Assembly: GCA_033297205.1 (NCBI GenBank)
Contig: MU859124.1
Span: forward strand, 62,001-126,000
DNA length: 64,000 nucleotides
Source of the DNA: Pseudoneurospora amorphoporcata
Lineage: Eukaryota; Ascomycota; Sordariomycetes; Sordariales; Sordariaceae
Reading direction: 5' to 3'
Shown: one piece after another, positions 13,401 to 24,870 of the stretch
Position numbering within the stretch: the stretch's first letter is position 1
How the letters are laid out: each line of letters begins with the position of its first letter
Program-made: the position numbers and the translations under genes
The notes under the pieces: generated by a model
What the model was told of the DNA's origin: nothing
Databases searched by the model: none
The model's input: the letters and a program-made list of their open reading frames with translations, nothing else

Positions 13401-15237
13401 TGTTCATGAAATTCAATCCCATTCCATCCTCACTAGTACGCTACTCGTCAGGATTTAGCAGCAGTCTGTCTAAGATGCCACCGCCTACTTTCAGCGGCCC
13501 AAATCATTCATTTTGAAGGACCTTGGGGCACCATACAACCTGACACCCGAAATTTTCCCTGGAATATCAAGCCAGATAGCAGAAACTCGAGTCTGGTATC
13601 CGAAGGCATACATAAGCCTTCTATCTCATGGCATCGAAGAGTAAGCAGCCCAGCTGGATTGGGAAGCACTATTCGATGAATTCCGGGACCCCAGCATTAG
13701 CGGTTATAGGCCTGCACCATCTTCTATGATGGCGCCTCTCCATATGCAACTCGTTGCATATTTTGGCTGCATGTCACAGCATCCCTCGCTGATCCACTGG
13801 CTCGTCGACCAACATCGGAAAGCGACAATTGAAATGGCACCGCACGGCACAATGGACCTGACTTTGACTTCGTTTCTTTTGCTCTCCCGCACTTCTGGAA
13901 ATTTCAAGCCTTGCTCGCTTCTTCCCCCAGTCATCCCTTATAGCTACCCCCATCTTCCAAACGGGTACCGCGAGCTGTTAGTTGCGGTTGCCGCGATACC
14001 CTCATTAAAAGCAAGGTGGAGTTGAGCAGATCTAGGCCAAGATGGCGTACTAGTGTACCTACGTTAACCATCCTATGAGCCTGCCCAGATATCACTGCCC
14101 TGGATTGGGGTAAGGCTAGCACGAGCGATGGACCGGTTCTATCACACACTTCCCTAATGTTAAGCATCTGTCGGCATCATACCCTATCATGACCTCGTCT
14201 TTGCTAATTTTGGCGCTTTCAAGGCAAAGAAGCAGCCTCATCGTTCGCCTGACGGGAAAAAAAGTCGTTTCCCCTACTGTGTCTTTTTCTCCGATGGTCA
14301 TGGTCAGGCCAGAAGGGCCTTGGCTATACTTTACATACCTCATCAATGTTATAACAGCGAACACTAGACCAAAAAAAATGATGAACGAACCGACAAGCCA
14401 AGAAAATCCTGGAAGTGTACGCCTCTTGCATCGACATGTCTTAGACTAGACAAGCCTCCCATTACTATTCCCATGTGTGGAATGCAGAACCAGAGGGATA
14501 TCGTGAAGCCTGCGGTACCACGAAGCACAGACTGCCTGCTAGTCCACCAGTGTGGTTCGGTCTCAAAAAGGATGTTAGAAAATGGGTTGCACCCGACTTC
14601 ACCAATCTAGCGACCCTTCCGCTCCCCCCTCTCCATCTAGCAACCCCTCCCTGTTTGCCGCACATGCCTACATAGTGGCTACTGGATAGGCGAGACCAGT
14701 GCAGCACATTTTGGTGTACACACCTCCAAATCTCTACGTACCATTCCCACTTACATCTTCATCAATCCTGACATCTCAAAATGCCCCGAATCCACGTCTC
14801 AAGCCTTCCTGGAAGCGAGCGAGTTCCGCAGGCACCGCGCGTCTTTGGGTTGTGTTGCATCCCCTAGACTAGACATAATCTGGAAAAAAAGAAATAGCCG
14901 CTTGAAAGTCGAGCGCAGATCATATGATCCAGGGTCGATTTCGTTAATTTGAACTGCGCAGAAATCGGGCCAAACGCCCTATGATAACCGACTCCCTAAG
15001 CTTCTCTTACAAAGTGTCCGAGCGGATCGGGAAAGGTTCAATGCGAATAGATCAAAGTGCCAACGTTACGGGGTCAAGGGATCCGCTAATCTACCTATCA
15101 GACAGAGGTGCTGGCTGTGTAACACGAAATACGTACCGAGCAAGCTCATGCAGATGATATTGGCAGTTGTCGGAGTTCTACTGCATATAAAATCGGTAAC
15201 ATGACGGGGGCATGCATGACCGGCTCAGCAGGTTTTG

Positions 15238-15272
15238 TGGATGGATGGATGGATGGGCGGGTGGATGGATGA
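15238..15272. repeat. Microsatellite (GGAT)n, imperfect
   Basis: Tandem GGAT/GGATG units with one interruption (GGCGGGT) in the long intergenic region. Confidence 0.9.
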
Positions 15273-15593
15273 GGAGCGCTCGACAACGGCTCTAGGAGAC
15301 TGATAGATATTATGGAATGCTGCTTGTTGATATTGATCACTTTGATGCGACCATATGTCAGTTAAGGCCGGAGGAGACAACCGGTAGATAAAACGGTATG
15401 TAGAACGGCAAGTGGAAGTCAACCCAGTTCGACGACTGATTGCCCCCAAGATTGGGAAGACATCTTGAATGAACAGAGGTAGCTGAGTAGACTCGGTCGT
15501 ATTCTAGATGCACAGTTTAAGGATAGGGTAAAACGTCTCCTGGTCCCTATCGTTGATGGATTGCCCAAGACCAGGCATAGCGCAGTACAGCCA

Positions 15594-15618
15594 GATCTGA
15601 TCTGATCTGATCTGATCT
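15594..15618. repeat. Microsatellite (GATCT)5
   Basis: Five perfect copies of the pentamer GATCT, about 650 bases upstream of the dis3 start codon. Confidence 0.95.
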
Positions 15619-16275
15619 GGAAAAGCCAAGAGAATGCGTTCACAACATTCACACGGCAAGCCTGATAGATTATGTGCAACATACGTCTCTCGCGGTATAA
15701 GCGATTTCTAGGCTTTGGGGGCGTGTCGGTCAGGACGATCTCATGTTCCATGTTTCCACGTTTCTCTGACCCTCACGGGTGCGTGCTTTGCTGGAGGCCG
15801 CTATGTACGGCTTCACAAGAGTGTGTGATGTCTGAAAGTAGGTGCCCTGTACCCTACCGGTATGTACGCTGTGGTGTAGGGAGGTGAGGTGTGTGTGAGT
15901 GGGCCGGTGGCCGGCCACGGAGATGAGATGATTGACGGTGATGAACGGGAGTGTCCGTTGTCATTTGTCGGGGAGTGCACGTGTCGCCTGTATTTTTGGT
16001 ATAACCACAATGTGGACGGCTTGGTGTGTAACTTGAGAGCAGGTCCCAGTTGGAGCGGCCGCGAAGGTGCGTCTAAGTCAAGCGCAGAACGGTCGCTGAT
16101 TAGCTGGACAAGCGCCCCCACCATTACCTATGTCCTGGTTCAATAGTGCAGGGCAACCACCTGTGGCAGCCATCGCCAAAAATTCCATCTCCAAATCAAC
16201 AAACAAGCAACTTTTCCTTCGCCCGCGTGCTGTGCCACCCGGCCGCCTTCGACCCCGACGGCAACAACTGCAACC

Positions 16276-19230
16276 ATGGCGAGCTTAAAGAGATCCTTCG
16301 AGTCCGACCCGTTCGCCCAGAACATTTCGAGCAAGGTCTACGTGCGCTCGACGAAGAGTGGCAAGGTGCAGAAGATTGTGCGCGAGGTCTACCTACGTCA
16401 AGATATCCCCTGCTCGTCCAAGCTCTGCAATTCCTGCCTCAAGATCGCACCCAGAGATGCCGCCAACCGGCCGATTCCCTTCGTACTCTCAGAGAAGCCT
16501 GCTGGCACCAGCGTTTTCACACAAGGCCACTACATCGTCCCCGACACCAATGCCTTCCTCAGCGCCATGGACCTGTTCGAGCAGAGCTCCGCCTTCTACG
16601 ATGTCATCGTCCTACAGGTCGTTCTCGAGGAAGTCCGCGCCCGCTCGCTGCCGCTGTACAACCGACTCATCAGCTTGACCAAAAGCGAAGACAAGCGATT
16701 CTACGTTTTCTTCAACGAGTTCCGCCTCGAGACCTACGTCACCCGCGAAGAGGGCGAGTCCGTCAACGATCGCAACGACCGCGCCGTGCGCAAAGCCGTC
16801 AAGTGGTACAACGAACATCTTTCCAAGACATCCAAGAAGGCACCCGCCGTGGTTATGCTGAGTAACGATCGGGACAACCTGCGGAAGGCCAAGGAGGACG
16901 ACATCCCGGCCTACACTCTGGCCGACTATGTCAGACAGCTCAAGGATGGCGAGCAGCTTCTGGACATGATCCCAGAACTGGAGGAGCGCGATGCTCTTAT
17001 CGAAAAGAAACCCGGACAGTTCCTCTACCCCGAATACTATACACTGTCCAAGATGAACACGGGCGTCAAGAATGGCTTGCTGCACCAAGGCATCTTCAAC
17101 GTCTCGCCTTACAACTACCTGGAAGGCTCCATCAGAGTCCCTGCGTTCCCCAAGGCGCTACTAATATTGGGCAGAGAAAACATCAACCGCGCCGTTGACG
17201 GTGACTTGGTTGTGGTGGAGGTTCTGCCAAAGGACCAGTGGAAGGAACCCTCGACCAAGGTTATTGAGGAGGAGACTGTCACCAAGAACGAGAACCCAGA
17301 CACAGAAGAGGGATCTGACCTGATCTCGGAAAAGGAGCGCAAGGCGCTACAAGAAGAGGCGAAGCGGACGTTGGCCAAAACCACCGAAGGCCATGCTCTG
17401 CCAACCGCAAAGGTTGTTGGCATAATCAAGCGGAACTGGCGTCACTATGTCGGCCATATCGACCAGTCTTCAGTCAGCTCATCCGGGCAAGGTCGGAAAC
17501 AAGACAGCGTCTTTGTTATCCCGATGGACAAGAAGATTCCCAAGATTCGCCTGCGTACAAGGCAGGTCGCCGAGCTCCGAGGAAAGAGGATTCTTGTCAC
17601 GATCGATGCTTGGGACAGGACATCGCGCCACCCGACTGGTCACTTTGTCCGGTCTCTTGGTGAGCTCGAGACCAAGGCTGCTGAGACCGAGGCTTTGTTG
17701 CTTGAGTACGATGTTCAGTATAGGCCCTTCCCTAAGACTGTCCTTGACTGTCTCCCCAAGGAGGGCCACGATTGGAAGGTGCCCGCAAGCATGGACGACC
17801 CAGGATGGAGAGACAGACAGGACCTCCGGGATCTTCTTATCTGCAGTATCGATCCGATCGGTTGTCAGGATATTGACGATGCGCTCCACGCTCGGGCTCT
17901 TCCCAACGGCAACTTCGAGGTTGGTGTGCACATTGCTGATGTGTCCCACTTCGTGAAGCCCAACAATGCCATGGATACCGAAGCCAGCATTCGTGGCACA
18001 ACGGTCTACCTGGTCGATAAGCGTATTGACATGTTGCCCATGCTTTTGGGTACTGATCTTTGCTCGCTCAAGCCCTACGTTGAGCGTTATGCTTTCTCTG
18101 TCATTTGGGAGATGAACTCCAACGCCGACATTGTCGGCTCGAGGTTTACCAAGTCGGTCATCAAGTCCCGCGAGGCCTTCAGCTACGAACAAGCACAGCT
18201 CCGTATCGACGACGCTTCGCAACAAGACGAGCTCACCAACAGCATCCGGACACTACTTGAGCTTTCCAAGAAGCTGAAGCAGAAGAGGTTGGACGCCGGT
18301 GCCCTCAGTCTCTCCTCCCCCGAGATCAAGGTCCATATGGAGTCCGAGACCTCTGATCCCATCGACGTCAAGACCAAGGAGCACCTCCCCACCATGTCTC
18401 TCGTCGAAGAGTTTATGCTTCTCGCCAACACCAGCGTGGCCGCCAAGATCTACGAGGCCTTCCCGCAAACCGCCATCCTCCGTCGCCACGCCGCGCCCCC
18501 CAAGACTAACTTCGACGAGCTTGCCAACCAGTTGCGCGTCAAGAAGGGTCTCGACCTTTCCGTCGAGTCCTCGCGCGCCCTCGCCGACAGCCTCGACCTC
18601 TGCGTCGACCCCAAGGAGCCCTTCTTCAACACGCTCATCCGCATCATGGCCACGCGCTGCATGATGTCGGCCGAGTACTTCTGCTCCGGCACTCAATCCT
18701 ACCCTGAGTTCCGCCATTACGGTCTCGCGTCCGAGATCTACACCCATTTCACCTCCCCCATTCGCCGCTACGCCGATCTGATGGCCCATCGTCAACTCGC
18801 CGCCGCGATCGAGTACGAGGCCGTCCACCCTGCCGTCCGCTCGCGCGGCCGCCTCGAGGCCGTGTGCAAGAACATCAACGTGCGCCACCGCAACGCGCAG
18901 CTGGCCGGCCGCGCATCCATCGCTTACTATGTCGGCCAGGCCCTGCGCGGCAAGGCCACGGAGGAGGACGGCTTCGTCATGAAGATCTTCAGCAACGGAT
19001 TTGTCGTGTTGGTGCCGAGGTTCGGCATCGAGAGCTTGATTCGTCTGCGCGACTTGGCCGAGCCGGAGCCGGCGGCGACGTACGATGCTGAGACTTACAC
19101 GCTTACGACGTCGGGAAGCAGGGAGGTCAAGGTCGAGCTGTTCCAGAAGGTTAGGGTGAAGGTGACGGATCAGAAGGATGAGACGACAGGGAAGAGAGGG
19201 GTCAAGATGGAGCTTGTTAGTACTTATTAG
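16276..19230 (+). CDS. dis3: Exosome exonuclease/endonuclease Dis3 (Rrp44)
   Basis: This is the catalytic subunit of the RNA exosome, an RNase II-family 3'-5' exoribonuclease with an extra PIN endonuclease. It is a single exon of 984 residues, the usual length (yeast about 1000). The N-terminus has the CR3 cysteines in CSSKLCNSC (about residues 47-55). The PIN domain follows, with acidic residues D90 (VPDTNAF), E118/E119 (LEEVRARS) and D198/D200 (SNDRDN). Two cold-shock-like domains precede the RNB domain. Its metal ligands are D526, D532, D534 and D535 in SIDPIGCQDIDDALH, and GVHIADVSHFVKP follows. The C-terminal S1-like domain contains GFVVLVPRFGIESLI. All catalytic acids I can place are present, so both activities are expected. 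The start has context CAACCATGG. It is convergent with nug1. High confidence. Confidence 0.97.
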   Translation: MASLKRSFESDPFAQNISSKVYVRSTKSGKVQKIVREVYLRQDIPCSSKLCNSCLKIAPRDAANRPIPFVLSEKPAGTSVFTQGHYIVPDTNAFLSAMDLFEQSSAFYDVIVLQVVLEEVRARSLPLYNRLISLTKSEDKRFYVFFNEFRLETYVTREEGESVNDRNDRAVRKAVKWYNEHLSKTSKKAPAVVMLSNDRDNLRKAKEDDIPAYTLADYVRQLKDGEQLLDMIPELEERDALIEKKPGQFLYPEYYTLSKMNTGVKNGLLHQGIFNVSPYNYLEGSIRVPAFPKALLILGRENINRAVDGDLVVVEVLPKDQWKEPSTKVIEEETVTKNENPDTEEGSDLISEKERKALQEEAKRTLAKTTEGHALPTAKVVGIIKRNWRHYVGHIDQSSVSSSGQGRKQDSVFVIPMDKKIPKIRLRTRQVAELRGKRILVTIDAWDRTSRHPTGHFVRSLGELETKAAETEALLLEYDVQYRPFPKTVLDCLPKEGHDWKVPASMDDPGWRDRQDLRDLLICSIDPIGCQDIDDALHARALPNGNFEVGVHIADVSHFVKPNNAMDTEASIRGTTVYLVDKRIDMLPMLLGTDLCSLKPYVERYAFSVIWEMNSNADIVGSRFTKSVIKSREAFSYEQAQLRIDDASQQDELTNSIRTLLELSKKLKQKRLDAGALSLSSPEIKVHMESETSDPIDVKTKEHLPTMSLVEEFMLLANTSVAAKIYEAFPQTAILRRHAAPPKTNFDELANQLRVKKGLDLSVESSRALADSLDLCVDPKEPFFNTLIRIMATRCMMSAEYFCSGTQSYPEFRHYGLASEIYTHFTSPIRRYADLMAHRQLAAAIEYEAVHPAVRSRGRLEAVCKNINVRHRNAQLAGRASIAYYVGQALRGKATEEDGFVMKIFSNGFVVLVPRFGIESLIRLRDLAEPEPAATYDAETYTLTTSGSREVKVELFQKVRVKVTDQKDETTGKRGVKMELVSTY

Positions 19231-19736
19231 GATGGGGAAATAAAAATGGTTTGAGTAGGTAGGGTAGGGTACAGTTTGGGAATACCCGTGATGGAATTTT
19301 TGTAAAGCAATACACGGACTTTTGACTATTTTCAAATTCGTTGGACCTTGTAAATCAAACACCTCGACTCGTGTCAACGGTTCTTTCCTCTCTGGTAGGC
19401 TGCTGAACATGTCGATCAAGCAGTAACACCCCAGATGGCCAAATGGGTCTTTGGAGGAAGATATTTAGCAAAGTAGAATACGTAGCAAGTTACGTCCAGA
19501 AGCCTTTGTTATTCAAAGAAGGTTGTGTATTTAATCAGACTATATTTGACTTAATATATTCTGCCGGCCTTGCTGTCATCCTTTTGGTTCTTTCCCACCT
19601 TGACGCCAAAACGCCTCTTCACAAGGATGTGTCCAGTTCCGGGGTTCGTTGTTTTGCGTTTCTGTGATATTACAGAAGAACAACAAAAATACTCATTACG
19701 ACATTTGACCACCGACTCGCAACCACAAAAAAAAAA

Positions 19737-19767
<31 letters not shown>

Positions 19768-19815
19768 TGCTCAACAACTTGTCAACAGATAACAAAAATG
19801 GGAATCAAAATCGCG
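19231..19815. other. Convergent 3' region of dis3 and nug1
   Basis: A stretch of 585 bases between two convergent stop codons. It contains a run of 27 A at 19727-19753 followed by AAAGAAAAG repeats. It should hold both 3' UTRs; nothing else is visible. Confidence 0.6.
19727..19753. repeat. Poly(A) tract, 27 bases
   Basis: An uninterrupted A run 63 bases beyond the nug1 stop codon. On the nug1 sense strand it is a U-run in the likely 3' UTR. Length is as given in the sequence and is of a kind prone to slippage. Confidence 0.9.
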
Positions 19816-21540
19816 TTACTGCATCTCAACATCCGGAGTCGCCGTCTCCTCCTCATCTCCCCACAGACCCTCCAGCTTGAACTCCTTGGCCCACTCGGTC
19901 ACAATCACCTTCTGATCCGCTGGCACCTCCTCAGCGCCAGCACTCTTGCCGCTAGCAGCAGGAGCAGTGGCAGTGGCGGTACCAGCCACGGCCAAGACGG
20001 GAGCGTCGTTCCAGCCCTGGATACGGCCATCGCGCCAGTCGGTCACGACGGTCATGGCAGCAGCCTGGATGTTGGGGATACCGCCACGTCCCAGCCTGCC
20101 GCGCTTGCGGGCCACCTGGACAAGGAAGTCCATGGTGGGGTCGCCGTTCTTGGGGTCGCGGAGGAGGGGAGGGAGGTCGTACACCTTCATCATCTTGTCC
20201 ATCAGCTCGGAGCTTTGCGACAGACGCTTGAGCAGCAGCGTGACGGCGGGGACGGGGTCCTCGATCTGTTTGGGCGGGATGGCGTTGAGGAGCACCAGAT
20301 GGGCGTGCGCCTCGGTCTGGTTCTTGGGCGTGAAGGTCGAGTTGCCGGCGGTGGAAGGGAAGACAATGCCGGGCGAGTCGAGCAAGGTAAGCTTGCTGTC
20401 GATCTTGACCTGGCGGATCGAGGTGGTGACGCCGGCCTCGGCGCCGGCAGGGCAGGCGTTGTGCTGGCCGCGGCTGTTGCTGAGGCGGGAGAGGAGCGCG
20501 TTGATGACGGACGACTTGCCCACGTTGGGGTAGCCGATGACGCCGACCTGGATGGAGCGCTTGAGGTTGCGCGAGACGGCGTACGACTTGAGCGCACGGA
20601 AGAGAGCCGCACTGGTGCTCTGGACGGTGATGTCGCGGTGCTGGAAGGTGTGGGCGTTGGGGGCAGGGTTGGAGGCACGCAGCGGCAACGTGGGGAAGTA
20701 GCGGCGCAGGTGGGTGAGCCAGCCGCGGAGGACCGCGGGAGGGATCAGATCGACCTTGTTTAGGATGAGGATGAGACGCTTGCCACCGTGAGCGGCAGCC
20801 ATGACGGCACGCTCAACATCCCTCGAGCGGGTGCCCTCGGGGTCGCGGGCGTCGAGAACGTAGAGGATGACATCAGCCTGCTCGACGACCTGCTTGAAGA
20901 CCTTGTCGAAGGCCTTGCGCGAGGAGGCGCCGCCGGGAACCTCGATAACGCCGGACTGTGTGGTTTCGCCATTGGACTCGTCATCGGACTCATCGTCATC
21001 GTCCATCTCGTCCCCGCTCTGGAGCTCGTGGTCGTACTGCTCGGCAGCTTTCCTGGCGCTGGCAACCAGGGCAGCAAGAGGGTCCGACTCGTTGTCGCTG
21101 CCGTCCTCCTCCATAGCATCATCCTCGTCCATTAGGTCGTCATCGAACTGCTCGACATCGCCGTCGGCGTCGGTCTTGGTGTCCTGGCCGGTCTTGGCCG
21201 CCTTGGCCATCTCACGACGCTTCTGCTCCTGCTCCTTTCTCTGGATGCGGTCCTCCTCGATCTGGTTCAACAGCTTCTCCTTGTAGGGGAAAAGGTTGGG
21301 GATACCGGGGTCCTTCTTGAGCTTGGAGCGCCATTCTGGGTTCTTCTTGGCGAGCTTTCTCGTCTTTCTCTGCTTCGCGGCCGAGGCCTTCTGGATCTTG
21401 TTCCTGAGGCGCGTGGGGGTGCGCTTCGATGTCGGCTCTGTTTTTTTTTTTTTACGTAAAGTTAGTCAATGAATTGACTGGAAACAAGTGCTGACAGCGT
21501 GAAGAGTTAACTGACTTTTGGGTTTTGTTATCGACGGCAT
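19816..21540 (-). CDS. nug1: Nuclear GTP-binding protein NUG1 (circularly permuted GTPase)
   Basis: Nug1 is a nucleolar/nuclear GTPase needed for maturation and export of the 60S ribosomal subunit. The model has two exons (21540-21516 and 21437-19816), 548 residues. The basic N-terminus KKPTSKRTPTRLRNKI runs into KKDPGIPNLFPYKEKLL, typical of the family, then an acidic stretch. The G motifs appear in permuted order, the mark of the YlqF/NOG group: VLDARDP (about 202-208), G4 NKVD (about 235), G1 GYPNVGKSS (about 310-318), G3 DSPG (about 362-365). The 78-nt intron has an excellent branch (TTGACTAAC) and acceptor AACAG, but its donor is GTCAGT, with C at +3 instead of purine; the join MPSITKPK-KPTSKR keeps the frame. 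Tandem, 398 bases downstream of the TIR-like gene. High confidence in function, slightly lower in exon 1. Confidence 0.94.
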
Positions 21541-21938
21541 GTTGAAGATATGATGCTTCTGGGGCTAGTGTCAAAATGGATGGACAGGAGGAGAAGAGAA
21601 GAGGATGGATGTATGGGACAGCAAGGTTAAAGCAGCAAAACCGGTCGCTACTATGGGCGGCTGTACTGATTGATGGCCGTCAAAAATTATAGTGGAGGAG
21701 CGGTTTGTGCCACAGCTGACCGCCTAGATAAACTCTGATAAGGCAGGGGTCCGCCGTGCCCCTGCTGGACTCCACCATGAAGAGCCAGAAGTCCCCGCTT
21801 TTGATGTGGGGTTTACGCGTGCCTGTAAGTTACAGTTGTATTGTGTGTTCAAGTTATGTTTCATGAAACGTGAAATGTAAATTACAGAGATGCAATTGCC
21901 TGTGGTTACGCCTGCTCTCTATCAACAAGAAATACCCT
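21541..21938. promoter_or_regulatory. nug1 promoter region / 3' end of the TIR-like gene
   Basis: A stretch of 398 bases between two minus-strand genes. It must contain the nug1 promoter and the 3' UTR of the upstream gene. I see no specific factor site that I would defend. Confidence 0.45.
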
Positions 21939-24804
21939 CTAAGGTAGAAATTTGGATTGTCTTTCCAGGAATAGCACCTTAGGCCGGTCCGTCTCATAAG
22001 TCAACTGCTTGTCTGCCATGACGATCTCCAGATCCATTGGACCTTCCCTCAAGATGCAGTTCCGGATGCCATCAGTCCTGTCATCAAGCACCTGTTCATA
22101 CCACAGATGAACCTTGTACGACCTCTTGAGTGTTTGAATCATCATCAGTTCGACAGAACACCACGCTCGCTCGTTTATCTGATCGTCGCTTAGACTGATA
22201 ACGGCATTACACTGAGCAATGATCATCGGCAGAGCAGACACTCCTGACATAGGCTCGTCTTGGTCTACGCAGACAAAGTCCTGAAGAAGAAGAAGAAGAG
22301 CATGTTAGGATCGAACACAAAACAAGAAAGGGGGGTGCAAGTCAACATACCACCCAGACACCAAGCCTATCACGATTTACGTGAGGGTGCATCTTCAAAA
22401 ACTCTTCAGTAGCCGCAATCATTCGTCGGTATTGGGTATGATTGCGGTCATCCGGTGTGTTTGCATCCGGGTCCTTGTTAATCCATCGGTAAGAGAAGAA
22501 TATCAGATAGTCTGCCGAACTTTGGGGGTCACCATTATTCCCAGGAGACTTGGAGACCTGGAACTCCTGAGCCAAACCGTCGCTTGACCGTGGTAATCTG
22601 CCAAAGGCCAAAAAGTCCGAATATGGCACAAACTTCAAGACGTCAAACAAATCCCTCTTATCGAGGTCTTCAGCTAATGACTCTGCGTAGACACGTCGAA
22701 GTTCCGATATAGACCTGTCCGGATCGCCACCTCCAGCAAGGAGGACAGGTCGCAGCCGCTCTTGGAATAGCTCTCGGTATCCCCTGCGGAGCTTGGACTC
22801 CTTGTGCAGAAATCTCAACGTGTCAGGATCATCAACGCCTCCGGCGCGGCGAAGACCTTCAAGAACGATTTCTTGTGCCTCAGCATCTTTCGCAAAAGTT
22901 GCGTAGTCGAGTGCGTTATAGCCGTCGCCATCCGTAACGCTCATGTCCGCGCCAGCATCGACGAGTTCTCGCAGGTACTGGCGATGTTCATGAGAGGGCT
23001 CTCTGCACAAAGCTAGGGCAGGCGTGGATCCATCATGCGAGTTGAATTGTTGCAAGGCAGCATCCCGCTGTCCGTCGAGTAGAAGTGCTCGTCCGTAAAA
23101 GAAACGGCCCATGGCCACCACAACCAAGTCCTCGAATGTTCGAGCCAGTGTTAAGGCTTCGAATGCAGATTGGACCGCCTTGTTCGTATTCCCTTGTGCT
23201 GCATAGCATAAAGACAAGCGGGAAAGACCGATGGTTTCCCAAGTTATTGCATCCTTCAACCAATGCTCTCTGGTGGTAGCATCCAGGTCTTGCGAGTCAA
23301 TTGTATCCTTGAATTGACGAGATCGTTCAACGCGTTCAAGTAGCTGATTTGTCGCTAGTTCCAGCAACGACTCGTCCTGACGCTGCTGGGACAGTTGGTA
23401 GTTGACCATGCCAAGGTTTCCAGTTGACCGGCACGCGTGCCGCTCCGCCTGTGATTCTTTTGCCGTTTCGTACTGAACTTGCAAAGCACGCTTTGCATCA
23501 TCCAGCAAATCCATGTGTCGATAGCAAACACCGAGTTCGCCAGAGGCTTCCATCCGCAACTCACTCGAGGCTGCCATAGCCATGGCTTGCTCGAGAATGT
23601 CTTTCGCTTGCTCATACTTGCCAAACCGTCTGTATATACTACCGAGCTTGACGAGAACGAGCTGCTTGTAACGGTCACCGTTCGGGATCGCACTGAAAGC
23701 AACCCCTGATGCGCAGAGAGCAAGCGCGCTGTTGTAGTTACGCAGCGCCATCTCCAGGTTGGTGCTGCGGTGGTATCGTTGCCCTTCTTCCATCAGCCGC
23801 TCAAAGGAGCGGACTGCCTCCACCATGTTGGCGAGCGACGAAGGTGGCTGGCTGCCAACGTCCCGATATTGTTTGTATGATTCTCCTTCCGGAGGCCCAA
23901 GCACTGGCGCATCTTGTATGAATCCTCGACTGGAATCGAAGTAGAACAAAGTCGCGTGCAAGGTTTCTGCAGGCACCTCTGTCCTGTGGACTACACCGGC
24001 TCCGACAGTGTAACTCATATCGCGAGTATGAAGAGCAGTCTCGACTTGCTTGATGTGAACAATCTTGCCTGTATTCTCGACGATGGAGTAGGACTGATGT
24101 GGCACATAGGCTGTCCCGTGGCTTTTCCCCGTGCCGCTCCAGGCGATCCTGTATTGGGCATATGGCGTGCCCAGCGCACCTTTGGCTTCCGGGTCTGTAA
24201 CAGCATATTGGTGATCGAGGCCTTCGCCCGCAAGAATCCAGCTTTGAGCAAAAGGCTGGTGTAAATGAAGAGCGAAGTCGGGGTTTCCTCTGTGACCATC
24301 AGGCAGCCAGACGTGCAGCCGCCAGAGCTCATCAATCCTATTGTCTTTGATTAGACTGCATAGAGGGACGCTGAGAAAGCCTTGTGCACTACGGGACGCG
24401 CCCGGTAGAAGTGGCGCGAGGACTGGGTCGGTAACTGCGTCTCTGACAAGTCCCCATACAAACTCTAGGTCGGCGCCATCGACAGGCTGGTTCTGTCGGG
24501 CCTTGTGACGCAGCACTGCGACGCCGAGTGCAACATGTACCAGTTGCCAAGACGCTTGCGACTCGGGAGAGTTGTCTTTGGTTTGAAGAAGCACATTATC
24601 GAGCCATTCCCTTATCGAGAAAGTGTCCCTCTTCGGCTGGATGGTGAGTCCGGTGTTTGAGATGATCGATCGTGCGTGTTCCGCAACACCTTCAGACACC
24701 TTTGTGGCAGCGATAGTCCCGGTGATAATGTGGGTGAGCACCGCGCGCGAAACATCAAGGTGTTGGGCATCGTGGCCCGCATCATTCAGCTTGTCCGTAG
24801 ACAT
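21939..24804 (-). CDS. Multidomain protein: TPR-like, ankyrin-like and C-terminal TIR-like region
   Basis: No characterised homologue comes to mind; function unknown. Exons 24804-22351 and 22280-21939 give 931 residues; the 71-nt intron (GTATGTTGAC...TTCTTCAG) joins ...LGVWV-DFVCVDQDEP. Residues 1-370 are of unknown fold, with GNPDFALHLHQPFAQSW and TLFYFDSSRGF. About 380-600 is helical with A/L/Y spacing like TPRs (YRRFGKYEQAKDILEQAM, CYAAQGNTNKAVQSAFEALT). About 630-680 looks like one ankyrin repeat (LRELVDAGADMSVTDGDGYN). The last about 170 residues resemble a TIR-like fold (YLIFFSYRWINKD, GVWVDFVCVDQD, CNAVISLSDDQINERAWCSV). The start was set at 24804 because a perfect leader intron (GTAAGT...TTTCAG, 24810-24870) removes the upstream in-frame Met at 24888. 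A role in self/non-self or stress signalling is only a guess from the architecture. Confidence 0.8.
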
Positions 24805-24870
24805 GATTGCTGAAAGCGGGGAGATGTCAGCAATGCCATGTATACAACTTTCAGTGCAACTTCCACTTAC

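Larger units (their letters stand above)
7482..16275. other. Long interval without a supportable gene (rsc7 / dis3 upstream region)
   Basis: This stretch of 8.8 kb separates the divergently transcribed rsc7-like and dis3 genes. It is mixed-composition, non-RIP sequence. All frames are short (about 110 codons or fewer), overlap each other on both strands and match nothing I recognise. Simple repeats occur at 15238-15272 (GGAT)n and 15594-15618 (GATCT)5. The last about 150 bases, before 16276, are CA/AAC-rich like a leader for dis3. An open minus-strand frame at 14119-14445 with a hydrophobic segment is reported as a finding. No tRNA or 5S rRNA gene was seen. Multi-exon genes with short exons or long noncoding RNAs cannot be excluded by eye. 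Confidence 0.5.

Noticed and set aside
18253..19419. 388-codon frame antisense to dis3
   Set aside because: Shadow of the dis3 coding strand created by its codon bias.
19570..20763. 397-codon plus-strand frame over nug1
   Set aside because: Runs antisense to conserved GTPase motifs and reads through a poly(A) tract.
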